The notes beneath the pieces are model-generated. The model worked only from the letters and a program-made list of their open reading frames with translations. It was not told the DNA's origin and searched no databases. Source: Bacteroidota bacterium (GTDB taxonomy: Bacteria; Bacteroidota; Bacteroidia; 2-12-FULL-35-15). From it: 44,319 nt of DNA. The stretch covers positions 1 through 44,319 of the forward strand of contig JADJHE010000030.1 in assembly GCA_016707685.1 (NCBI GenBank), read 5' to 3'. This document shows, in pieces, positions 36,563-44,319 of this stretch; the first letter of the stretch is position 1; every line of letters starts with the position of its first letter. The position numbers and the translations under genes were made by a program.

Positions 36563-36853
36563 TTACTTGAAGTTCTTTTTTGACAACTCAGGAAGGGATT
36601 CAAATTTTGAATCTATCAAAGCTTGTTTTTTTGATTTGCTCCATTTTTTGATTTTTTTCTCATATGCAATTGCAGTATTGGGATCATTAAATGCCACATA
36701 AAAGACCAGTTGAAGGGGTCTTCTGGACTTTGTGTAAGATTCTTCACTTATTCCCGAATTGTGTTCTATAATCCTTCTTTCAAGATTATTCGTTACTCCC
36801 GTATAAAATGTATCGTCTGAACATTTTAATATGTATACATACATCGTTTTCAT
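36563..36853 (-). CDS. Single-domain GIY-YIG nuclease
   Basis: A 96-residue protein consisting of one GIY-YIG (URI) domain of the YhbQ-like group. V-Y-I-L at 6-9 replaces G-I-Y and Y-T-G at 17-19 replaces Y-I-G. The conserved Arg is in E-R-R-I-I-E-H (R26 or R27), and the catalytic-type Glu is in A-Y-E-K-K-I-K-K-W (E65). There is no DNA-binding extension. The ORF is complete. It sits between copy 1 of a ~40-bp repeat (about 140 bases past its stop) and two further, inverted copies starting about 50 bases before its ATG, which suggests a link between nuclease and repeats. Confidence 0.88.
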   Translation of the reverse strand: MKTMYVYILKCSDDTFYTGVTNNLERRIIEHNSGISEESYTKSRRPLQLVFYVAFNDPNTAIAYEKKIKKWSKSKKQALIDSKFESLPELSKKNFK

Positions 36854-36904
36854 AAATTAAATTTATGTTGAAGAGTAGTGGGCTAAAATAATGATTTTTT
36901 AATC

Positions 36905-37020
36905 AATTCGTTCTCGATACAGCTCGTACCTCGCCACTCGAACTGACATTCTTTTTCAAAAACAATTAATTTGTGTGTGGTCATTTCGAGTGTGAAGTGA
37001 AACGGAACGTATCGAGAAAG
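36905..37020. repeat. Large inverted repeat made of two ~40-bp repeat copies
   Basis: Copy 2 (36907-36949) and a diverged copy in opposite orientation (36980-37019, reading GTCATTTCGAGTG to TATCGAGAA) can fold into a long imperfect hairpin with a loop of about 30 bases. The shared core words are TTCGAGTG near one end and TATCGAGAA near the other. It lies between the GIY-YIG start and the deacetylase promoter. Confidence 0.8.
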
Positions 37021-37088
37021 TGGGCAGGAATGGTAACCATTTCTGAAATGTGTTTTTTGATGTGATGAATGAATTAATATTTATATCG

Positions 37089-37096
37089 TATTTTTG
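37089..37096 (+). promoter_or_regulatory. -7 promoter box (TATTTTTG) of the deacetylase gene
   Basis: An exact TAnnTTTG match six bases before the ATG at 37103; the predicted transcript starts within about three bases of the start codon. Confidence 0.5.
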
Positions 37097-37102
37097 TGAT
37101 GC

Positions 37103-37712
37103 ATGTATTTGGTACAACCTACATATCTTATAAAATCTATTTATCCAAAAGCAATTTGGAGAAAAGCGCTTACAGAAAAAAAACTGTACCTCACATTCGA
37201 TGATGGGCCTATTCCGGAAATTACAACTTGGGTATTGGATGTGTTAAAACAGTACAATGTAAAAGCAACCTTTTTTTGCGTTGGGAATAATGTGGAAAAG
37301 CACCCCGCTATTTTCCAGCGCATAGTAGATGAAAAACATTCAGTTGGGAATCATACCTATAATCATTTGAATGGTTGGAAAACACATTCGCCTTTGTATT
37401 TGAAGAATGTGAGTAGATGTAAAGAATTAGTAGCTTCTAATTTGTTTCGCCCGCCTTATGGTAAAATAAAAAAAACGCAGTTCAATATTTTAAGGCGATA
37501 TTATTCAATTGTATTGTGGGATGTATTGAGTGGTGATTATGATAAAAAAACTAGTTCAGAAAAATGTTTAAAAAAATGTGGTGGATAAATACCGCAATGG
37601 TTCCATCATTGTTTTTCATGACAATGTAAAAGCGTGGACAAATTTACATTATGCATTACCAAAATTTATTGAACATGCCTTGAAGGAAGGTTATCGGTTC
37701 GAAAATTTATAA
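37103..37712 (+). pseudogene. Polysaccharide deacetylase (NodB domain), frameshifted near the 3' end
   Basis: A NodB-fold deacetylase of about 200 residues, likely acting on peptidoglycan or a surface glycan. Motif 1 is T-F-D-D-G-P, motif 2 N-H-T-Y-N-H, motif 3 R-P-P-Y-G, and motif 5 (I-I-V-F-H-D-N) lies after a frame change. The first frame ends at 37588 (K-C-G-G-stop). The other frame continues V-V-D-K-Y-R-N-G-S-I-I and stops at 37712, directly before a terminator. An A7 run at 37570-37576, where A6 would keep the frame, marks the break. Because motif 5 and the natural C terminus are preserved, a sequencing error or very recent mutation is likely. Confidence 0.85.
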
Positions 37713-37754
37713 AAAACAAAAGAGGCGCAATGTTTATTGCGCCTCTTTTGTTTT
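37713..37754. terminator. Bidirectional intrinsic terminator
   Basis: CAAAAGAGGCGCAAT (37717-37731) pairs perfectly with ATTGCGCCTCTTTTG (37736-37750) over a 4-base loop. It is flanked by A4 and T4 and separates the convergent deacetylase and DUF2723 genes. Confidence 0.92.
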
Positions 37755-37766
37755 ATGCTTTTAAAA

Positions 37767-40700
37767 TTACTGATTCATTTTTGGCGACAAACCATAGGTT
37801 TGTAAAATGGTATTGTAACGCGCTTCAAATTGTTTAGATAATTCAGGTTGTTTAAACATATCCGTGAAATAAATTAAACGTTCCATGATTTCTTGTGTGC
37901 GTTCAATGTCAGATATAAAAGAAACTCTGTCTCTGCTCTTGAATGAACCATAGTATTTCATGTTCTTTTCAAAATTGTCGAACAATTTATTTGCTAAATC
38001 ATTTGCTTTTTTATCAGCTCCTGCTTGGTAGTAAGCAATTGCTATTGAGAAAATAGTTCCATCAAATGGTACATTTTCTTCAGGCGTAATTTCCAAACAT
38101 TTATCCAACACTTTGATTGCTTGTTCTTTCTTGCCTTCAGCAGCTAATGCAGAACCAAGAGCAGCAATGCGCTGACGAACATTCAATGCACAAGAGCGAA
38201 CAAATACATCGTCTAAGAAAACATCTTTTTTCTCCATTCCACCCCAAACAAATTTGGTCATGATGTTATTGTACATCGTGTCGGTAGCAATGCGTGTTTC
38301 TTGTTGTTGTTCAGCAGCAGTTTGTTTGATTGGAACCAAACGGTATGCTAAACCTTCTAATTGTAAATAAGGTGCAAGATTCAAATATGAACTTGCTGGT
38401 GCAGTTGCTGCAAAATAGATAGGGCGTTTCCAATCGTTTTGTGACAACAAGTCGATTACCATCAAATCATTTTTTTGAACATAATTTCCTTGAATCGTCC
38501 AGTCGATACTTTTTACAATTCTACCAGCTAATTCTTTTGGAACGGTTCCGTTGTTTACAACAGTTGCGCTATCTACTGGTACACTCATGTTACGAGTAGG
38601 GAAGTAGTTGTAGAATGTTCCTGATTGAACTTCTAATTTATTTGCTTTGTCTTCGCTTCTTACAAACTCCATCAATTCTTTCACAGAGATGTTTCCTTTA
38701 ATTCCTCTTTCGTGAAATAAAACGACATCGCGTGTTCCTTGACGGTATTGATCTTTTTTCAAGGAGAAAGGAACAGGTTCAGATTTGTATGCTTTGTGAA
38801 CCATTTGATCGATGTACCAATCGGTGTTCAATAATTCTAAACACACTACACGTACATCGGTACGAATACCTTCTACCTCTTGTGCATACCACAATGGGAA
38901 TGTATCGTTATCACCATTGGTGAATAGAATAGCATTTGGTGCACACGATTCTAAATAGTTGCGTGCAAAATCGCGAGCGATGTATCTATTCGAACGATCG
39001 TGATCATCCCATTCTTCTTTTGCCATTATTGTAGGCACAGCTAACAAACAAACAGCAGTTGCAGCTGTTGCACTAGCCATCTGATTCATTTTGCTTTGTA
39101 AAAAATCATAAATCGCCAATACTCCTAAACCAATCCAGATTGCAAATGCGTAGAACGATGCTGCATAAGCATAATCACGTTCGCGCGGCTCAAATGGTTT
39201 TTGATTCAAGTATACCACAATTGCAATGCCTGTAAAGAAGAATAATAAACCAACAACTGATGCATTTTTTCCATCCTTTTTAATTTGATAGAATAAACCA
39301 ATCAATCCAAGAATAAATGGAAATGCATACAATGAATTGTTTCCTTTATTGTTTTCTGCATTATCAGGTAAACCTACTTGTGGTCCAAGTCTGCTTTCAT
39401 CAAGCCAGTAATTCCTGTTTTCCAATTTCCTTCGTTCGGACTGCCATGCCCTTGAATTTCGTTTTGGCGACCAATAAAGTTCCAAGCAAAATAACGGGAG
39501 TACATCCAACCTAATTGGTATTGGAAAAAGAATTTTACATTCTCGCCAAATGTTGGTTTTTCAACCGTTTCGGTTTCACCAGTTTGAGGATTATTAATGG
39601 TAATACGTTGGTAGTTGCGTGTATTTGTCCAGTTGCGGTAACCTGCAACGTGGTTCGATTGATTACTCCACAAACGAGGGAATAAAGTAGTAAAACGAGG
39701 ATCGTAAACAGGTACAGAGCCTTTTCTGTCGTCAGAGATTACATATTTTCCTGTTTTTTCATCTTGTGAATAAACTGGATTTCCATCATCGTATTTAATA
39801 ACAGGAGCAGTAAAATACTGACCATGTAAAATTGGCCAAGTACCGTATTGTTCACGGTTTAAGTACGATAATAAGTTTACAGCATTCTCTGGATTGTTTT
39901 CATCCATTGGTGTATTTGCTTGAGAGCGAATAACCAAAATGATGAATGAAGAGTAACCGATTAAGATTACGGTGAAACAAAGGATAACCGTGTTTAAAAT
40001 GGGTTTAACCATTTTAGTAGTGTAGCGTAACCCGAATACAATTCCACCCACCAATAACAATGCATAAATGATTGTTCCGCTATTGAATGGTAAACCGATG
40101 GTGTTTACTGCAAAAATTTCAATTTTAGCAGCAAGTTTCACAATAAGTGGAATAACACCACCTTGAATACCACCTAAAATAACAACGGATAAAAGGCCAG
40201 TAATGATGATTCCTTTACGGGTAATTTTATCGTATTTTTTGAAGTAATAAATGAATACAACAGCTGGGATAACCAATAAATTCAATAAATGGACACCAAT
40301 TGCTAAACCAATTAAGTAGGCAATAAGGATAATCCAACGGTCGGCATGTGGTTGATCAGCTTCGCGCTCCCATTTTAAGATAGCCCAAAAAGTGATAGCG
40401 GTAAAGAAAGATGACATAGCGTATACCTCGCCTTCAACAGCAGAGAACCAGAAAGAGTCAGAAAAAGTGTATGCTAAACCACCAACAGCACCAGCACCTA
40501 AAATAGCGAACAATTTACCAGAAGTAAGTTCTCCTGATTTTTCCATGATTTTACGACCTAAAGCAGTAATTGACCAAAATAAGAACAAAATGGTGAATGA
40601 GCTACACAAAGCACTCATGGCATTGATCATCATTCCTACTTTGCTAGTGTCGCCAAAGGCAAAAAGACTAAAAAAACGACCAATTAAAAGGAACAAAGGA

Positions 40701-40870
40701 GCTCCAGGAGGATGTCCTACCTCTAATTTATAGGCACAAGAGATGTATTCCCCACAATCCCAGAAGGAAGCAGTAGGTTCCATTGTACTCAAGTAAACAA
40801 AAGAAGCAATGGCAAATACCAGCCAGCCTACAATGTTGTTAAAGCGTTGATAATTAGAAGTGTTAATCAT
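37767..40870 (-). pseudogene. DUF2723 (GT117-like) multi-pass membrane protein, frameshifted
   Basis: The two frames join into one protein of about 1030 residues. Residues 1-500 contain the DUF2723 region, with E-P-T-A-S-F-W-D-C-G-E-Y and G-H-P-P-G-A-P, and about ten membrane helices. The second frame supplies more helices and a soluble C-terminal domain of about 400 residues with T-N-G-D-N-D-T-F-P-L-W and TPR-like helices near the end. The fold resembles PMT-type glycosyltransferases. The break is at 39404-39406, where one base missing from G-G-C-T-T would give T-G-L-D-E-S-R-L-G in a single frame. The only start is the ATG at 40870. Either a sequencing indel or a recent loss of function. Confidence 0.85.
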
Positions 40871-40967
40871 ATTTAACGAGTTGTTTTTTTGAATTTTAGT
40901 GATTGCGAAGTTAGAAAATTAATTGAACCTACAGCTGTTAAAAAAAGACAAGATTTTCAAAAAAATG

Positions 40968-40997
40968 TTTGTCGGTATCATTTATTTATTATTTTTG
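40968..40997 (+). promoter_or_regulatory. Complete -33/-7 promoter of tRNA-Gln
   Basis: TTTG at 40968-40971 and TATTTTTG at 40990-40997 are 18 bases apart, the spacing expected for the primary sigma factor of this phylum. The tRNA begins 31 bases after the box. Confidence 0.6.
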
Positions 40998-41028
40998 CAA
41001 CCCAAATCATTAACAAATGATTGGAAAC

Positions 41029-41101
41029 TGTCCGATGGTGTAATTGGCAACACGTCTGGTTTTGGTCCAGAAGAGTTCAGGTTCGAGACCTGATCGGACA
41101 A
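41029..41101 (+). tRNA. tRNA-Gln (anticodon UUG)
   Basis: A 73-base cloverleaf. The acceptor stem is TGTCCGA/TCGGACA (41029-41035 with 41094-41100), the D stem GTGT/ACAC, and the anticodon stem TCTGG/CCAGA with loop TTTTGGT. The T stem TCAGG/CCTGA has loop TTCGAGA, and the discriminator is A. Anticodon TTG reads CAA (Gln). CCA is not encoded. Its 3' side borders a region with mobile-element genes, so it may be the integration site. Confidence 0.95.
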
Positions 41102-41245
41102 CAGTTAAAAAGTAGAAACCCTTGACTATCAATAGTTAAGAGTTTGAATTTGAAGTAAACTTATAAAAGCTAAATTAAGAATAGCCGTTTTTAACCGTTT
41201 ATAATCGGATAATTTAATCTATTTTAGATTACTTAAATATTCACT

Positions 41246-41450
41246 ATGAGCGAAATACTACTATTAATTGCAATTGCATGGACTATCTTTGGATTCTATT
41301 GGATGCTACAAATGTTAAAACTTACAAAGCAAAGCCGTATTATAAATTCAATGATGTTAAAGGAAGCGTTTCTAAAATTACACTTCTGAAAACAAAGGGG
41401 TAAACATTGATATTCAAAAAATTCAAAAGGAAGTAGAGGATAATGTTTAA
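41246..41450 (+). pseudogene. Small one-helix membrane protein, probably frameshifted
   Basis: The ATG at 41246 opens a 47-codon frame (stop 41389) beginning MSEILLLIAIAWTIFGFYW, a clear membrane helix, then a basic helix with M-L-K-E-A-F-L-K-L-H-F. Just after the stop another frame reads E-N-K-G-V-N-I-D-I-Q-K-I-Q-K-E-V-E-D-N-V and stops at 41450, which looks like the natural continuation. I recognise no family. It is one of two decayed small genes between the tRNA and the repeat array. Confidence 0.4.
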
Positions 41451-41492
41451 TATTTACAAACGCTTTTGTCGTATAAAGTTAAAAGTTCAATT

Positions 41493-42033
41493 ATGATTAA
41501 GTATAGTATTGTAGTTTTAGTTTTTATGTTTTCCAATTCTTTAATAGGGCAAACAGATAGTTTGACTATTAAGTTGAAATATTTGAAATCTTTAAAAGAC
41601 AGTAGTTTAATTTCAGAGGTTGAGTATTACAATTCAAATGAAGTTAAAGAGTTGAGTTTATCACCTAATAAGTTTAGTTAAAGTCCTGAAGTAGAGAAGC
41701 TGAGAGAAAAAAAGAATTCAGGGTAAGATTGTCAGGCTTCAATTGGCTCTATTTTTGCTACTGGCTTTTATGGTACTATCTATGTGAAAAACAAAACAAT
41801 TGTTCCTGAATTTGATGTCAATGGTAATTTTGACCAAAAGGCTTATGATTTTCAGGTACGAGGCGAAAAAATAATACTATAATGCTAGAATTGCTTTTAC
41901 GGGCTTAATGATTGTTTTTACTGTTGTTAATTTGGTAACATTACAAAGTACTTCTGATAAATTGAAAAAGGCAAAGCAAACGATTTCGCTCAATATTAAA
42001 GAAAACGGCTTTACCGTAGCTTATCACTTTTAA
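41493..42033 (+). pseudogene. Remnant of a secreted SHOCT-like protein
   Basis: The first frame (41493-41681) has a signal peptide (M-I-K-Y-S-I-V-V-L-V-F-M-F-S-N-S-L-I-G-Q) followed by a SHOCT-like helix pair (L-K-Y-L-K-S-L-K-D-S-S-L-I-S). Later frames read G-F-Y-G-T-I-Y-V-K-N-K-T-I-V-P-E-F-D-V-N and then N-A-R-I-A-F-T-G-L-M-I-V-F with V-N-L-V-T-L-Q, ending at 42033. The pieces are sensible protein sequence on the same strand but are separated by a stop and at least two frame changes. This gene is more damaged than the single-base cases elsewhere and is likely a true pseudogene. Confidence 0.5.
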
Positions 42034-42093
42034 AATCTGTTTATACCTCCATTTCCACTATTTTATACTATAATAGTACAAAAATCACCTCTG

Positions 42094-42370
42094 CTTGCCA
42101 TGTGCGAGAAACTATTTTATAGGGTAAAAACTCTTTATAATGGTGTAGGAAAAATCTTTAATAGCCATGTTTGAAGAGTACTCAATAAGACCATGTCCAA
42201 AAAGTCTTTATTGCCACGTCACTAAACCCCTATAATGGTGTAAGAAAACACTTCCTTTAACCATGTCTAAAAAGTCCTAATAGCCATGTTTAAAAACCTC
42301 TATAACCACATAAGAAAATACTTACTATTACTGTGTACATAAATACTTATTGCCATGTCATTAAACCCGT
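42094..42370. repeat. Iteron-like array: 11-12 imperfect direct repeats of about 23 bp
   Basis: Units follow TAATnnCCATGTnnnAAAAAnnCT. Cores (CCATGT or variants TGGTGT, CCACGT, CCACAT, CTGTGT) begin at 42098, 42141, 42165, 42191, 42214, 42236, 42261, 42284, 42306, 42331 and 42353. Spacings are 22-26 bases except the first gap of 43, which holds a degenerate unit. ATTGCCAnGTCAnTAAACCC occurs twice, 139 bases apart. Spacing near two helical turns suggests protein binding along one DNA face, as at plasmid origins, integrase arm sites or partition sites. It lies just past the 3' end of the polymerase-like gene. Confidence 0.75.
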
Positions 42371-42460
42371 TTTTACTTACCGTAATAATTGCCTTTATTT
42401 GCCTATTCTGTTTTATTCTTAGATACTTTTTACTGTAAATAACAATAAAATACAGTAAAA

Positions 42461-43762
42461 CTACTCAGCTTTTAAGGTTTCGATTTTAAAAGTTGGTACT
42501 ATTCCAAACTGATTATAAAACACATTTTTTATAATTGAAAGCGCCTTTTCAATCTGTTCATTTTTTACTATGATCGAATCATGTATAGTAAATGGAATAA
42601 TACCTATTTGAACAAGTTCTTTTGCAATACAATCTATGAAAATGTAGCTTTCTATTTTCTGAAGGTAAATAGGCAAAAGTGAATGGTCATACTTTTTTAG
42701 CGCCTTAACACATTCAAGTACATAAGGAAGTACTTTGTTAAATACAATCTTCTTGTTTTGGTAGCTTTCATTTTTTGAAAATAGCACTTCAAAAGTTATC
42801 TGTTTCACCTCATCTCGAGTTATTCCTTTAGTATAAGACAAAACAAAATTCTCATAAAGCTTGCCCTTTAATACTGATTCATTGTAGTAGTTTAAATTCG
42901 CCAAAAACTCATTTTCTTTATCTTGGTGAATTTTACTAAATAGTACAATAGGTTTAATACCAAAGGTTTTAACTATTTCTTTATTGTCTAATAAGTAACA
43001 AGTACCCTCCCTATTATTATTTATTATACTTTCTAATAACATAGATAGAAAAGGTTGGGAGATTTTTAGGTCTATACTTACATAGTCACCTACTATAAAC
43101 TGCCTAAGATTACTTTTTAAATTAGTTAAATTCGTATCTAGTCTATTGTTTGTCCTGTTCCGTTTAAAGTATCTAAATCGTTTGTCATTTAGATTGCTAA
43201 TAGAGGAGGTGTATAGCATACGTTTATATTCCTTTGGTTCTTGCATTATCCAACTGTTAGCCTTATCATAGTCAAGTTCCAACTTCATAAAAGCTTTACA
43301 CATAATTTGTAGGTGATTATCCAGCCTATTATTATGGGAGCGCTTATTTTCATACTGCTTTAATATTCGCCTAAACAAAGGGTGGTCTTTTGGTACTTCA
43401 TGGCTAACAATTGTTCCTTTGAGATAATTGGAATTTATACAATACCATTGCCCCAGACTTTTGCCTACTTTATAGCTTTCATTACATTTTATAAACTCGC
43501 CATTTTTTAATATTTTGATATAAGCACCAATGTTATTAATGGTTTTAGCTTGTAAGCTTTTAATGTTTAGTTGTGTGTAATAGTCTTCTGTTCCATTGCA
43601 TCTGTTTTTATTAATGTTTTGTTGAATCAATAAATGATTAATAATGTAATAGAAGTACGTTTTGTCACATTTAAACGTAGTAGGTTGTTCTTTTAGATAG
43701 TTATCTAGTCTTGCCTTTAAATCGTTCGTTAAAAGCAAGGAAATCGGTTTAGATGCTTTCAT
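42461..43762 (-). CDS. Divergent family A polymerase-like protein of a mobile element
   Basis: A 433-residue protein of unproven function. Residues about 205-245 read N-R-L-D-T-N-L-T-N-L, then R-Q-F, then Y-V-S-I-D-L-K-I-S-Q-P, placing D231 like the motif A aspartate of Pol I/T7-type polymerases. R316-xxx-K320-xxx-F324-xxx-F328 matches motif B spacing (R-x3-K-x3-F-x3-Y in Pol I). I-H394-D395-S matches motif C, with Ser where DNA polymerases have Glu and as in T7 RNA polymerase. No exonuclease domain is present. The start at 43762 lies one base after the preceding gene's stop; an ATG at 43804 is possible. The gene lies between an HTH cassette and an iteron-like array. Polymerase activity is inference from motifs only. 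Confidence 0.55.
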   Translation of the reverse strand: MKASKPISLLLTNDLKARLDNYLKEQPTTFKCDKTYFYYIINHLLIQQNINKNRCNGTEDYYTQLNIKSLQAKTINNIGAYIKILKNGEFIKCNESYKVGKSLGQWYCINSNYLKGTIVSHEVPKDHPLFRRILKQYENKRSHNNRLDNHLQIMCKAFMKLELDYDKANSWIMQEPKEYKRMLYTSSISNLNDKRFRYFKRNRTNNRLDTNLTNLKSNLRQFIVGDYVSIDLKISQPFLSMLLESIINNNREGTCYLLDNKEIVKTFGIKPIVLFSKIHQDKENEFLANLNYYNESVLKGKLYENFVLSYTKGITRDEVKQITFEVLFSKNESYQNKKIVFNKVLPYVLECVKALKKYDHSLLPIYLQKIESYIFIDCIAKELVQIGIIPFTIHDSIIVKNEQIEKALSIIKNVFYNQFGIVPTFKIETLKAE

Positions 43763-43763
43763 A

Positions 43764-44059
43764 TTAAAATAAACAATTGGTTTGGAGCTGGAAGTAATCT
43801 TCATTGGTAGTTAAATACCATGCTTTATACCCCGTTATTTTACAAGCCTTTTCTATTTCATGCCAATAGCCCTCTTTTTTCAAGGTCTTTTTATACCTAC
43901 AAATATTCTTTTGCGGCATACCGTTACTACTTACCATTGAAGCGTTTGCAATATGTGTTTTTAAATATGAAATATGGTTTGCTTTTGGGTAAGTGCCATT
44001 ACTAACTCTTTGCTTTGCGAATTATTGATAGTGTTTAGGGCTTTTCCTTGTTTATTCAT
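43764..44059 (-). pseudogene. Small DNA-binding-like protein of the mobile element, frameshifted
   Basis: The first frame (44059 to 43961) reads MNKQGKALNTINNSQSKELV, then T-Q-K-Q-T-I-F-H. The second frame continues Y-L-K-T-H-I-A-N-A-S-M-V-S-S-N-G-M-P-Q-K-N-I-C-R-Y, then G-Y-W-H-E-I and G-Y-K-A-W-Y-L-T-T-N, to the stop at 43764. Together they give about 98 residues resembling small helix-turn-helix proteins common in Bacteroidota mobile elements (from memory, not searched). One base is missing near 43968. Its ATG overlaps the upstream HTH gene's stop by eight bases, and its stop is one base from the polymerase-like ATG, so the three form a compact cassette. Confidence 0.55.
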
Positions 44060-44319
44060 GGTTAAGCCCTTTCTTTATGATTAAAGGAGTTAATACGGCT
44101 TCAATTTCACTACGTTTGAAATAAACCCTATTCCTAATCCATAGGGCGTTATTTTACCTTTCTTGCACCAATTGTGAATCGTGCTTAAATCACATTTAAG
44201 TAGTTTGGATAATTCACTACGGGTTAAAAAATTCGGTTGGTTGTTTTGGCTCAAGGTTTCTTTGGAGTTCTTTAATCTGATTTTGGAAAACTACTCAAAT
44301 AAGATTGCTAATTGTTCTG
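44052..44319 (-). pseudogene. Excisionase/MerR-like helix-turn-helix protein (HTH_17), broken, 5' end near or beyond the window edge
   Basis: The reading N-F-L-T-R-S-E-L-S-K-L-L-K-C-D-L-S-T-I-H-N-W-C-K-K-G-K-I is the classic excisionase-type helix-turn-helix. In another frame it continues G-N-R-V-Y-F-K-R-S-E-I-E-A-V-L, as in the Bacteroidota HTH_17 family, and stops at 44052. One A missing near 44131-44134 explains the shift. Upstream the frame meets a TAG at 44291-44293 after E-Q-L-A-I-L-F-E, so the N terminus is also damaged or miscalled. Such proteins usually direct element excision or regulate its genes. Confidence 0.65.

Noticed and set aside
42094..42370. CRISPR array
   Set aside because: Repeats are short and diverged, and the period varies from 22 to 26 bases with no conserved-repeat/unique-spacer pattern.
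42461..43762. Reverse transcriptase, tyrosine integrase or conventional plasmid Rep
   Set aside because: There is no Y-x-D-D box, no R-H-R-Y set and no winged-helix Rep signature; the polymerase-like motifs fit better.
43820..44005. 61-residue open frame on the plus strand
   Set aside because: It is antisense to the small DNA-binding-like gene and has no protein-like features or start signal.

Overview
The window is AT-rich chromosomal DNA from a member of the Bacteroidota, probably close to the Flavobacteriales or Sphingobacteriales (inferred from gene content, not searched). Supporting signs are -7 promoter boxes of the form TAnnTTTG ahead of many genes, a type IX secretion sorting domain, a protein with GldL-like HWP motifs, a DUF2723 membrane protein, an mreBCD-mrdA-rodA cluster and sparse Shine-Dalgarno signals.

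Layout. 1-4745: 3' end of metH, a secreted WG-repeat protein, a PadR regulator coupled to a membrane sensor-like protein, and tryptophan 2,3-dioxygenase. 4919-9865: a HisKA_2 histidine kinase with its single-domain response regulator, a UPF1/IGHMBP2-type helicase, and a broken SpoIIE-type phosphatase. 9949-13846: a SemiSWEET transporter diverging from a TolC (frameshifted)-membrane fusion protein-tsaB run. 13843-18446: secreted or surface proteins, a DUF255 thioredoxin-fold protein and a small membrane protein. 18443-25451 (minus): the cell-elongation cluster mreB-mreC-mreD-mrdA-rodA, followed by a lipoprotein and a DUF218 protein. 25639-31480: purH diverging from an ABC permease, a fatty acid desaturase and a second HisKA_2 kinase.

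31485-37100 is a repeat-rich stretch around mfd. On one side a REP-associated (Y1/HUH) transposase sits beside about 860 bp of tandem palindromic units. On the other side a GIY-YIG nuclease gene lies between copies of a different, roughly 40-bp repeat that folds into a large inverted repeat. A frameshifted polysaccharide deacetylase and a frameshifted DUF2723 protein follow.

41029-44319 looks like the tRNA-proximal end of an integrated mobile element. tRNA-Gln(UUG) is followed by decayed small membrane-protein genes, then an iteron-like array of 11-12 imperfect repeats of about 23 bp. Next comes a leftward cassette of an excisionase-like HTH protein, a small DNA-binding-like protein, and a roughly 430-residue protein whose motifs resemble the palm of family A (Pol I/T7-like) polymerases. 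This polymerase-like gene plus array is the least explained part of the window.

At least six genes carry single-base frameshifts, several at short homopolymers. Sequencing or assembly error is therefore a live alternative to true pseudogenes, and the calls below say so.
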